Shown: in pieces, positions 1 to 7,429 of the stretch
Layout: the number at the start of each line of letters is the position of its first letter
Position numbering within the stretch: position 1 is the first letter of the stretch
Source of the DNA: Pavlovales sp. CCMP2436
Taxonomy: Eukaryota; Haptophyta; Pavlovophyceae; Pavlovales
Direction of reading: 5' to 3'
DNA length: 13,370 nucleotides
NCBI GenBank assembly: GCA_026770615.1
Contig: MU631977.1
Span: 13,113-26,482 of the forward strand
Position numbers and translations under genes: made by a program
Notes under the pieces: generated by a model
Seen by the model: only the letters and a program-made list of their open reading frames with translations
What the model was told of the DNA's origin: nothing
Database searches by the model: none

Positions 1-129
1 CCTGGGGGCTGGGATACTTTTACGGAAGTCCTGGGGGCTGGGATACTTTTACGGAAGTCCTGGGGGCTGGGATACTTTTACGGAAGTCCTGGGGGCTGGG
101 ATACTTCTTCGGAAGTCCTGGGGGCTGGG
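1..129. repeat. 29-bp tandem repeat (four copies plus a 13-bp partial)
   Basis: Head-to-tail copies occupy 1-29, 30-58, 59-87 and 88-116, and a partial copy runs 117-129. The first three are identical; the fourth has two or three changes near 107-111 (cttc in place of tttt/a). Each unit starts CCTGGGGGCTGGGATACTT and ends ACGGAAGT. There are no spacers between copies, so this is a minisatellite and not a CRISPR array. The array is cut by the left window edge, so its full length is unknown. Its position outside the first viral gene would suit a subterminal repeat of the integrated virus, but that is inference. Confidence 0.95.
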
Positions 130-186
130 CTGGAATGGCACATTTTTCGACCTAGGGTTAGGGGCTGCGGGTAATAGCACACAAAA

Positions 187-224
187 TACGGAAGTGCAAA
201 GTACGGAAGTGCAAAGTGCGGAAG
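187..224. repeat. 15-bp tandem repeat related to the 29-bp array
   Basis: Two perfect copies of TACGGAAGTGCAAAG lie at 187-201 and 202-216, followed by a partial TGCGGAAG at 217-224. The core ACGGAAGT also ends every unit of the upstream 29-bp array. This suggests the whole 1-300 stretch grew by local duplication around that core. The rest of 130-315 shows no gene; it is purine-rich just before the GIY-YIG start codon. Confidence 0.85.
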
Positions 225-315
225 GGCTGAAGGGGCGAAGGGCGAACTTTTGCGGAATGGGTCGGGCTGTCTACGGAGATAAATACCGAAGTGGCTAACA
301 AGAAAGCGGAGACAG

Positions 316-1066
316 ATGGAAGATACAGTTGATCGCGCCACGCAAGTCAGGAGGGCACTCGCCAACGCAAACGTGAGCGGCAAACGAGTGAGCGGTATCT
401 ACGTCATCTGGCCTGGCTGGAGTGAGGTCCCGTTCGTGAAACTCGGTTTGACTACCAATGTATTTTCAAGGGCGATGAATGGCTACAGCCACTACATGCC
501 ACACGCTGCACCTGGCCACTCCTTTGACCTGGTGGGGTAACTGGTGGTCTTGCCATAGCTCGTCCGCGCCCACGAGACACGTGTGCTCAACCTAGCTAGC
601 GAACAAAACGATTGGGAGACTCCACCTCGAGACAAAGAATGGCGACGCTGACTTGGAGCACCCGGAGACGTCCACGCGGCGATCGCCCAGTTGCTGGCAG
701 CCCTAAGGACTACCGTCGACGGAATATGGTACACGTTCGAGCGAGGAACCGGACGAATACTGAAGCAGGGTGGCTCGAACACATCTCTCAACCAGGATTT
801 GGTGTTACCGTTTATTCCAAACGTGCTCACCCGGAGTCTGTGGGGGCGCAACGTGCGTCAGGTTGGCAAGGTGCAGGTGATTGGACGTTGAGGTGGAGCC
901 ACTGTCGCCGGGGTTGATGGTCGAACTACGCGGAGATTTAGAGACGCTCGCAGCCCCGAACCACTATACCAGCTCACTTATCGGGGGCGCAATATTTGAT
1001 GAAATATGGAAGGAGATGACGACCATATTTGATAAGCATGGTACTGGACATGTCGATCAGAGATGA
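316..1066 (+). pseudogene. GIY-YIG homing/repair-type endonuclease, broken
   Basis: The reading frame starting at ATG 316 gives a GIY-YIG-type N-terminus. Around residues 27-58 one sees GIYVI, a spacer, then FVKLGLTTNVFSR and a Tyr-rich stretch, matching the family pattern GIY...(V/F)KIG.T.n...R. In the same frame, after two stops (TAA 538-540, TAG 556-558), comes HETRVLN followed about 20 residues later by EW, the usual later motifs (metal-binding Glu region and a closing EW(F)). A third stop (TGA 649-651) precedes another in-frame coding-like stretch to 891. A shift of one frame near 880 then opens 882-1066, ending at TGA. Together these make about 250 codons of one gene with three nonsense changes and one frameshift. 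GIY-YIG nucleases nick or cut DNA and are common in PLVs and giant viruses. The family assignment is fairly firm; the 691-1066 portion is unassigned and its membership in this gene is inferred from frame continuity. Confidence 0.6.
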
Positions 1067-1084
1067 ACTGGATATGGTGAGGGA

Positions 1085-1132
1085 ATCTTTTTTATTCTGT
1101 TTTTATTTATGTTTTTATTTATGTTTTTTATT
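1085..1132 (-). terminator. Clustered AATAAA polyadenylation signals for the capsid gene
   Basis: Four TTTATT hexamers (AATAAA on the minus strand) lie at 1091-1096, 1102-1107, 1114-1119 and 1127-1132, the last overlapping the capsid stop codon. Two copies of TTTTTATTTATG make up the core. The GIY-YIG relic on the opposite strand ends at 1066, so this AT-rich gap separates two convergent genes and probably carries the 3' end of the capsid transcript. Confidence 0.55.
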
Positions 1133-2396
1133 ACGACACGTATGTTAGGAGCCCGTTCTGGGCGATTAGGACCTTCTCATGTTGTACGTAAACGTCAACG
1201 AACAGGGCAGGATTGTCGCTGGCGATTTGGCTCTCAAAAACCACGCGCATGAGCTGCGTGGATGTACCGTCCGAAAGTGAATCACTCTGAGGGAAAGCCT
1301 GGAGCGATAGACCGATCGCATAGCCGTCGGTGAGGTACTGAGCAGCGCTCACACATGACCGAGCCGCCGCGTCAGCAATGCCTCCGCCAAATGTACGAGT
1401 GAGCTCAAATCGCGCTTCTGCTGCAGAACCGGTGCAGTCGATTGGACTTTGCGGGATTCTTGTGCTCCCTAGACGAAACCTATAATTCACCATCCCAGCC
1501 TTTGTGCGCTGGGTAACCTGCTTGCGTGTGTGCGGAGTGTTAACTGAGCTTTCCCGTAGTGACACGAATACATTACAGCAGGATGAGGCTCTGACCGGTA
1601 TCTGCATGCTTATATATCCTGAGTTCGGAGAGACGGTAGATCGAAAATGACTATAATCGAAGGTAGGAACTGAGACCACGCCTGCCAAAGCGCTAATCAT
1701 CGCCTTTTCGACCCCGCCTTCGATTCGTACTTCGCTAATGTGGAGTTTTACATTGGATATGGTGCAACTAGTTGTAGAGGCGGCCGCTATATCATGCGTA
1801 CCCCACTCGACCTGCGAGGCCCATTTTACCTCCAAACGGATGCTATCATTGAGCTGACTTAGTGGTATCGCCTTCATAGCCAGCGTGCCCAATGGACACA
1901 TTAGCGGGAGGGCAACGGTGAGGGAGGAGTTCGCCGGGATAGTTGCACTAGATCTGCTATAATATGCGGCGGTTATATCGTCGGGAGTACTCACCGCCAA
2001 GGGAGCATAATCGGCGATTCCACGAACTGTGCCACTAGAACGGAGGCTGTCTAAATCAGCGGTGAAATCTTGTACGAGGCTGAATAGCTGCCCATCTTCG
2101 TTTATGGAACTGATATGCTGAGATCCGAAGAACACCTCGAGGGACGAGATTGTTGCCTGCGCACTACCATCAAAAGTCATTGGTGTCTTATTGTTATTGT
2201 TAATCGTGAAAGATAGCACCGTTTGGGACCCATCCAAGTGAAGATCTGGCACCCCGCAAGGAATCTGGAATTCACTCTTGTATCCTCCCGAGACAGAGGC
2301 TCCTCCGCCCGTGGACGTCAAATAATGCCGTATCATCTCGGCAGGCGGGGCAATGGCGCGAGGCTCGTAGCGATAAAAATCAGGGAGAGCTTCCAT
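1131..2396 (-). CDS. MCP: Putative PLV major capsid protein (double jelly-roll)
   Basis: An uninterrupted 421-aa frame runs from ATG (2396) to TAA (1131). It has no signal peptide or membrane segment and is rich in Ser, Thr, Val and hydrophobic beta-strand-like alternation, as expected for a capsid shell protein. The N-terminal part carries FQIPCGVPDLHLDGSQTVLSF, and the C-terminus ends in LFVDVYVQHEKVLIAQNG before the last strand. A terminal 'Asp-x-Tyr/Phe-Val-x-Tyr/His-(D/E)-(K)...Gly' stretch is how I recognise PLV and virophage-group capsid proteins. Length is within the usual 400-600 aa range. It sits beside a packaging ATPase and a penton-like gene, which supports the call. The product would form the pseudo-hexameric capsomers of an icosahedral particle. 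It is the only viral gene in the window without a visible break. Fold assignment is by pattern and context, not by search. Confidence 0.7.
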   Translation of the reverse strand: MEALPDFYRYEPRAIAPPAEMIRHYLTSTGGGASVSGGYKSEFQIPCGVPDLHLDGSQTVLSFTINNNNKTPMTFDGSAQATISSLEVFFGSQHISSINEDGQLFSLVQDFTADLDSLRSSGTVRGIADYAPLAVSTPDDITAAYYSRSSATIPANSSLTVALPLMCPLGTLAMKAIPLSQLNDSIRLEVKWASQVEWGTHDIAAASTTSCTISNVKLHISEVRIEGGVEKAMISALAGVVSVPTFDYSHFRSTVSPNSGYISMQIPVRASSCCNVFVSLRESSVNTPHTRKQVTQRTKAGMVNYRFRLGSTRIPQSPIDCTGSAAEARFELTRTFGGGIADAAARSCVSAAQYLTDGYAIGLSLQAFPQSDSLSDGTSTQLMRVVFESQIASDNPALFVDVYVQHEKVLIAQNGLLTYVS

Positions 2397-2461
2397 CTAT
2401 AGATCGTGTGTACTATGCTGAGCCGCTATATATATAGATCGTTGTATAGATCGTTTGTACT
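2397..2461 (-). promoter_or_regulatory. Capsid gene promoter region with TATA and a 10-bp repeat
   Basis: A run TATATATATA lies at 2427-2436, about 31-40 bases upstream of the capsid ATG on the minus strand, a plausible TATA box position. TATAGATCGT occurs three times, at 2398-2407, 2433-2442 and 2445-2454, two of them nearly adjacent. These could be binding sites for a viral or host regulator. Nothing in the sequence proves function. Confidence 0.4.
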
Positions 2462-2524
2462 AACCCACAGATTTTTATTTGGAGATTAGATACGATTAGA
2501 TTCGTTTCGATTCAATTAGATTTG
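2462..2524 (-). terminator. AT-rich 3' flank of the small virion-type gene with AATAAA
   Basis: TTTATT at 2474-2479 reads AATAAA on the minus strand, about 45 bases past the TGA stop of the 2525-2905 gene. ATTAGAT-like words recur several times in 2485-2521. The segment separates that gene from the capsid promoter. Confidence 0.35.
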
Positions 2525-2905
2525 TCAGCCGATCCCAGAGTTCGCCACCCGCTCAAATCGACTGGTCAGGCCTCGCAGCTCCTTCGAGTCTCCCACGCCC
2601 GCTGCAAGATTACCGATTCGCCCGGCAAATCGCGCGCCGACATCGAGTCCAGTAACCAGATCGCGCCCGAACCCGATGAACTCGCCGGCCCCCGGGATTC
2701 GACCTAGCTCGCTATTCTCGATTGCGCTCAGACCCGACCGAGCCGTTTTAGCCACCCGCAAGGCCACCTCTGCCGCGGTATTCAATAAAAAGCCACCTTG
2801 CCGCCTAAATGCCTAGATAGCCGGGATCGCGTTCTCCCCGAATCGAGCCACGTTTTTCAGAAATCGTCCCCACTGCATTTTTTGTAGTGACTGAACACCA
2901 GACAT
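2525..2905 (-). pseudogene. Small Gly/Ala-rich virion-type protein, one internal stop
   Basis: From ATG (2905-2903) one frame runs 127 codons to TGA at 2527-2525, interrupted only by TAG at 2815-2813 (codon 31). The first 30 residues are basic and begin MSGVQSLQKMQWGRFLKN. The part after the stop is an 86-96-residue stretch rich in Gly, Ala, Val and Arg, with amphipathic-looking segments around ELGRIPGAGEFIGFGRD and ARFAGRIGNLAAG. The stop is one transition from CAG. Position next to the capsid gene and on the same strand suggests a minor virion component, perhaps a membrane-active or cement protein. I do not recognise the family. A shorter expressed form from TTG at 2785 cannot be excluded. 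Confidence 0.5.
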
Positions 2906-2944
2906 TTATTTTAAGCGGAAAAGTAGCTAGGCAATCATTATATC

Positions 2945-3204
2945 TGTTGGATACGGCCCTGATGCGTCTCTCAGCCTAGTCCTCTCGGCGCTAGCTGGAG
3001 GTAGCACTCGCTCCGCGCGAGTAGCCAGCAGGGGCAACGATGGTGAAAGTAATTGCAAAAGACGAAAAGACGACGCCTTAAAGGCTGCATGTTCTATCTT
3101 ATGGCAGCAGATCCGCTCTGCCGCCCGGACTGGTTCTCACTCACTGATAGACCAGTCCTGGTGTCCGAGGCCCAGACCAGCTCCACGCTGTCCGGCGCCT
3201 GACA
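2945..3204 (-). repeat. 3' LTR of the copia element (260 bp)
   Basis: On the plus strand it opens TGTTGGATACGG and closes GCCTGACA, i.e. TGTCAGG...CCAACA in the element's own direction. It is bounded by the copia-typical TG...CA ends and directly abuts a polypurine tract. Length suits a short copia LTR. Inside, GGACTGGT (3127-3134) and ACCAGTCC (3151-3158) form an 8-bp inverted repeat with a 16-base loop. The flank just outside is ATATC at 2940-2944, a candidate 5-bp target-site copy. Without a second LTR the exact termini are inferred from terminal motifs only. Confidence 0.7.
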
Positions 3205-3213
3205 CCCCCCCTC
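3205..3213 (-). promoter_or_regulatory. Polypurine tract for plus-strand DNA priming
   Basis: The minus strand reads GAGGGGGGG immediately before the LTR start TGTCAGG and four bases after the polyprotein stop TAA (3220-3218). This is the position where the reverse transcriptase uses an RNase-H-resistant purine primer in LTR retroelements. Confidence 0.7.
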
Positions 3214-3217
3214 GCCA

Positions 3218-4009
3218 TTAGCGCGCGTCGAGGCCGACGCCGTGCATGATGGCGCCCACATGGCGACGGAAGACAGCGAGGCTAGCGGGCTTGGTGAAGA
3301 TGTCTGCGTGATTGAGTTCGGTGTGAACCTTCTCCATCTTGATGATGCCGAGCTCCTGCTTGTCGCGGATGTAGTGCCAGCGCAGGTCTATATGCTTGGA
3401 CTGCCGGTGGTGCACCGGGTTGTTCACGAGGTGGATCGTCCCCTGGTTGTCCTCGAAGATGGTGGTGGGCCCCGGCTCGGGGTTTTGGATGAAGTCCACG
3501 AAGCTTCGCAGGTAGACCACCTCGCGCGTCGCCTCCGCGGCGGCGATGTACTCTGCCTCTGTGGAAGAGAGCGCGATCACAGACTGCAGGCAGCTGTACC
3601 ACGAGATGGGCGTGCCATCGAAGAGCACGACGTACCCACTCGTCGACTTGCGCTTGACCGGATCGTTCACCCAGTTTGCGTCCGCGTAGCAGACGAGTCC
3701 TGGGTGTACCTGATCCTGTTCGAAGCGGAAGAGTAGCCCGAGCTTGGGCGTGCCGCGCAGGTAACGCAGCACGCGCGAGGCAGAGCCCATGTCGCACACG
3801 CGCGGCAGGCTCATGCGGAGAGCGAGCAAGCCCACAGCGTGGGCGAGATCTAGCCTGCACCTAGTGCAGCAGAACATGGTCGCGCCGACAATCTCCTGGT
3901 AGAGGGTCGTGTCCTTGCGGTTGAGCAGCGTCTCGTCGGGCGCGTTGGCGACCGCGTCGCCGCCAAGGGAGTTGATGCCGGACGTGCCCGAGATCTCGGG
4001 CGTGCTCAC
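3218..4009 (-). pseudogene. Copia RNase H and end of the Pol polyprotein
   Basis: The 263-residue frame covers the last part of the reverse transcriptase connection (LYQEIVGATMF, RVLRYLRGTPKLGL) and the whole copia-type RNase H. Catalytic Asp is in CYADANW, the Glu in ALSSTEAEYIAA, the next Asp in FEDNQG, followed by KHIDLRWHYIRD and the closing HADIFTKP. This enzyme degrades the RNA strand during reverse transcription. The frame is entered by a shift near 4006-4009 from the reverse transcriptase part: GRFGMADVR ends one frame and STPEISGTSG continues in the next. It ends in TAA beside the polypurine tract. Within itself the domain looks complete and well conserved. Confidence 0.88.
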
Positions 4010-4488
4010 CGGACGTCGGCCATGCCGAAGCGGCCGAGGATGCCCGTGACGTACTGGTTAAGGTACAGATGAATGCCCTCGTCCGTGATGTCGTACTCCG
4101 CGCCGAGGAACTTGGAGAGCTCCTCCTGCAGCTTGATCTCAAAGTGCAGCTTGAGCTTCTCGACGAGCTCGCGCGCTGCCAGCTCGTTCGAGCTCGCATT
4201 GAGGATGAGCATGTCGTCCACATACAGCGCGACGGCGAGCCAGCCTCCGCTCGGCTCCTCCCGCAGGAAGACCGACGGAGCGCACGGCGACTGCTCCCAT
4301 CCCTGCTCGAGCAGCCGGGCGCGAATGTTTAAAAACCATGCAAGGACTGCTTCAGTCCGGGGTGAGCGCAGCTGCTCGGCCGCGACCTTGAAGCCGGCCG
4401 GCGCCGCGACGCCCGAGTCCTGGCCGGGCGGAAACTCCGACAGCACGCCCTTCTCCACGAGGAGCGAGTTCAGAAAAGCGTCCGTCAC
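4006..4488 (-). pseudogene. Copia reverse transcriptase, palm half with YVDD
   Basis: The segment starts with VTDAFLNSLL, matching the copia 'DVkTAFLnG' block that holds the first catalytic Asp. It ends the catalytic core with ALYVDDMLIL (YVDD at 4213-4224), followed by LSKFLGAEYDI, matching the usual 'fLGiei' block. The region between is divergent: the usual 'YGLKQAPR.W' block is represented only by a weak SPRTEAVLAWF. Both active-site Asp residues are present. The segment is one frame off the upstream N-terminal half (join near 4488) and one off the RNase H (join near 4008). Confidence 0.85.
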
Positions 4489-4905
4489 GTCTCCCTTATT
4501 GAGGAGCCTGGTGAGGTGCAGCTTCTGGCCGACTTGAGCGACTTGCCGTACATCTTGGCTCCGGCCGCGATCATCTGCTTGATCTGCTCGCCGCGCGCGG
4601 CCGGGCTGAAGACCTCCTCAAAGTCGACGCCTTGCCGCTGTTGGCAGCCCCAGAGGACGGTCCGCGCCTTGAAGCGTATGACCTGCGAGGCGTTGTCCGT
4701 CTTGACGGCGAAGACCCATCTGCAGGGCAGGTTGGCCGTGTCCTTATGCACGACCTTGGGCTTGTACGTGCCCATCTTCTTGTGCATGACAAGGTGCTCG
4801 TTCATGGCGGCGATCCACTGCACCGCGTGCTCGGAGGCGATGGCCTGCTTATACGAGTTCGGGATGATGACCGTGCTGCCGTCGAGGTAGGCCGTGGTAG
4901 CCGGA
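4485..4905 (-). pseudogene. Copia reverse transcriptase, N-terminal part
   Basis: Starting near TTAYLDGSTVIIPNSYKQA, the frame gives AVQWIAAMNEHL, KKMGTYK, LPCRWVFAVKTDNASQVIRF, KARTVLWGCQQRQGVDFEEVFSP. This is the signature opening of the RVT_2 domain of copia elements ('W..Am..E...l..n.TW', 'kWVfk.K', 'yKARLVa.G..Q..G.Dy.EtfsPv'). It ends at TGA 4487-4485, one frame away from the palm half. The upstream edge is where the reading frame changes from the hinge. Confidence 0.85.
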
Positions 4906-5470
4906 CGCGCGTGCGCCTGCTCGCGTGGCGGCTCTGCTGCGGGTGTGGGGTGCACGTGTTTCCCGCGCGCTGCGGGTGCCGCCGCGGGCTTGCTGCTCCG
5001 CGCAGCCGCTGGGGGCGCGCGTGCGCCGCGCGCCTCGGGCGCCGCCGCGCCGCGCGCGGGTGCCGCCGCGGGCGTGCTGCTCCGTGCAGCCGCTGGGTGA
5101 CGCGCGTGCATCGCGCGCCTTGGGTGCCACCACGGACGTGCTGCTCCGCGCAGCCGCCGGGGGCGCGTGTGCGCTTCCGCGTGCGCTGCGCGCTGCGGGT
5201 GCCGCCGCGGGCGTGCTCCTTCGCGCAGCCGCGCCGCTCCGCGAGGCCCGGTCCTTTCGCAGCGGGTCGTGAGCGAGCGGGAGCGTTGGTTTTGGGGCCG
5301 ACTCGATAAAATCGCCCGACGACTCGTCGGCGCCGCGCGGCTCGAAGTGCTCGTGCTCGACGTTGGCGGCGGCGATCGTGCTGTCGACTTCTGCGTCGAA
5401 AGCCTCCGCGGTCGCCTCGCTGCCGAACTTGTCAAAGGACGGCACACTCTCCACTCGATCGCGGGGCGCT
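4905..5470 (-). other. Integrase-reverse transcriptase hinge, acidic then Ala/Pro-rich
   Basis: Downstream of integrase the sensible minus frame shifts near 5460. It gives an acidic stretch containing FGSEATAEAFDAEVDS and HFEPRGADESSGDF, a normal composition for the variable linker in copia polyproteins. It then becomes Ala/Pro/Arg/Ser low complexity up to about 4905. No catalytic motifs are seen. Because every frame here is open and compositionally simple, the true frame within 4905-5270 cannot be decided by eye. The many plus-strand open frames in the same stretch are by-products of the GC-rich repeat. Confidence 0.5.
4976..5236. repeat. Degenerate GC-rich minisatellite inside the hinge
   Basis: Four imperfect copies begin at about 4976, 5060, 5124 and 5199, each opening with GTGCC(G/A)CC(G/A)CGG and continuing into a GCTGCTCC/GCAGCCGC core. 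Spacing is 64-84 bp. It lies within the variable hinge of the copia polyprotein, where length variation does little harm. Confidence 0.6.
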
Positions 5471-6389
5471 CGTTGATCTGCACATGCTGTGAGTATGTGA
5501 CGCGCCCGTCCTCCGGGAGCACTATGTGACCGAGGATGTACCGCCAGGCCTTGTCGATCTGCACGCCGTCGTAGCCGTGCCCTATGACTCTGCCCTTGAG
5601 CGATGGCATAGAGAGCTTGCCCTTTGCTCTCAGCGTCGGCCCGAGTGCGAGCACGCGGCACGGGCTTCCCCACGAGACCAGGTGGGTGAGGTCAGGCCTG
5701 CGGTTGAAAAAGAGCTCGTAGGGCGTTACGTAACGGGTGACGCCCGTCTCCTTGTCCACGACCGCGTGCACCGCCAGCAGGTTTATGCGCGCCACTGAGT
5801 TGCGCGCGGCCCAGTGCCAGAGGCGCTTGGCGATTCCCGTGGACTCGAGCGCCGCCCGCACGTCCGCCGCGAGCGTCTCGAAACTCCGCTCGGCGACGCC
5901 GTTGGAGAAGGGGTGGTGCGGGCAGGAGGTAACGTTCGCGGCGAGCCCGAACTCGAGCAGCACCTTGGCAAACACTTCGCTGTTCATCGGCGTCCCGCCA
6001 TCGGTGTGCACGTAGCGACGCCATCCCCGCCCGAGCAGGAAGTGCCCGCCGACGTGCGCTGCAAGGCCCAGCTCGCTGATCCAGAACCTGAGTAACTTGG
6101 GGATGTCCGCCTGCGACTTGCAGAAGTAGATTCTCTTGAACTTGGAGTATCCGTCCACGAAGATGACCGCGTACTTGATGCCCTGCCCCTCGCCGTTGAG
6201 CCCGACCGGCAGATCGTGCTTGGAGACTTGGAAGGCATCGAGGTACGTGATCTCTCCCGGGACTCGCGCTGCGCGAAGTGACCGACTCCGCGTCGACCGG
6301 CGCATCCGAGTTCCGCCGAAAACGGAGAGGTCGGCGGCCTCGGGTGTCGACGCTTCCATCCCGTCGACTGCAGCGAGCGTGCGCTGCAA
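5455..6389 (-). pseudogene. Copia integrase (DDE)
   Basis: The frame carries the DDE triad: Asp in ITYLDAFQVS (near 6238), Asp in VHTDGGTPMNS (near 6001), and Glu in SNGVAERSFETL (near 5890). There are about 36 residues between the last two, close to the D-35-E spacing. The following LFFNRRPDLTHLVSWGSPC and KGRVIGHGYDG match the copia post-catalytic blocks ('P.e...g+kP.l.hL+vFGc', 'k...fiGY'). The enzyme inserts the element's cDNA into the host genome. The usual HHCC zinc motif upstream is not clear; only the His/Cys-poor 6240-6389 stretch is present. The frame is entered by a shift around 6415 and left by one near 5460. Confidence 0.88.
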
Positions 6390-6434
6390 AAGTCTTGCGT
6401 CTGTGGTGCCCGTGCGCCGCGCCCACAGCCGGAG

Positions 6435-7350
6435 TCAGCTTGCTGAGGGGCGCCTCCCGCCCCTGAGCTGGGTCGGCCGCGCGGCCGGGCCCCTTAGTTT
6501 CCCTGGCGTCGCGCCGCTGCCGCGCCCCGCGCCGCGCCCTGCGCCACGCCCCGCGCCGCGGCCGTGTCTACGCTGACTGAGCGCTGGCGCTGCGGACGCC
6601 AACGGCGCGGGTGCCTCCGGGAGGCTGCCTGCGCGCATGCGCCCGCGTACCATCGAGTTCGCGTCGATAGGGATGCGCCCGCCGCCGACCTTGGTGAAGT
6701 TGAGGTAGGAGCCGGACTTGCTGAAGTGCACCTTGACCCCGTCAGCTACGAGGCGCTGCACCGAGAGCAGCCGCGTCGTGACGTCGGCAACGCCCCACGC
6801 GTGTGCCTCGATGTCGACCGAGTTCTTGCCCTTGCCGAGGTTGAACTCCGCGTAGCCCTCGCACGAAGCGGCGGACTGGTAGCCCTTGCCGCCCCACTCG
6901 ACCGAGCCCTTGCTCGCCTTCCTGCGCTTGGTGATGTCCTTTGGCTTCAAGTGGTGCCGGTCGGCGCCCGAATCCACGTTGAGCATGACCGTACCGTCCG
7001 TCTCCTGGTCGTGCGCCGAGCGAGCGTTGGCGAGCTGGAAGGAGCCGAGGTCGCGCTCAATCTTGCGCCCGATGAAGAGGCCCTTGGAGCGCGGCTGGTG
7101 CTGCTGCTCGGCCTTGGCCATGGTGAGAAAGGAGTTGTCACCGCGCGCGGCCACTCCCTTGGGCTTCGACTTGACGATGTACTTGGGGGCTGAGTGCTTG
7201 GGGGCCTTGAACTCGCCGGGCCTCTGCGGGTGCGCGGCTGCGCGCCGCGCTGCAGCAGAGCTCTCCGCTGCCGACACCTCCGACTCGAAGTCGATCTCGT
7301 CTCCTGGCACGAGCTCGGGGAGGTCGCAGAAACTCTCGAGTAGGTTGGGA
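6435..7350 (-). pseudogene. Copia aspartic protease and pre-integrase region
   Basis: The frame holds LNVDSGADRHH (6960-6977 for VDSGAD), the D-(S/T)-G-A active site of retroelement proteases. It is followed by a copia-typical second block LLSVQRLVADGVKVHFSKSG about 70 residues later. The domain would process the Gag-Pol polyprotein as a dimer. Upstream is an acidic linker (PELVPGDEIDFESEVS). Downstream the frame runs into a Gly/Arg/Ala repeat (RGAGRGAGRGAG, near 6500-6560) before TGA at 6437-6435. Frame changes at both ends separate it from the zinc-knuckle region and the integrase. Confidence 0.8.
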
Positions 7351-7429
7351 AGCTGGGCGAGCGCCCACTCCCTCCGCGCTACACATACACGACTCGTCGG
7401 GCTCTGTCGTGGAGGCGACAGAGCTGGCA

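Noticed and set aside
1..129. CRISPR array, because the unit is 29 bp
   Set aside because: Units are directly adjacent with no spacers, and the context is eukaryotic; this is a minisatellite.
492..851. 119-codon minus-strand frame over the GIY-YIG relic
   Set aside because: No motif and no start context; the plus frame gives GIY-YIG blocks on both sides of its stops.
2385..2402. TCTA late-promoter motif, as in Mavirus/CroV, upstream of the capsid start
   Set aside because: The four-base word is present near the start but is not found at matching positions before the other viral genes, so it carries no weight.
6278..6576. Plus-strand Arg/Pro-rich frames around 6136-6576
   Set aside because: Composition comes from the GC-rich repeat opposite the Gly/Arg repeat of the protease region; no support as genes.
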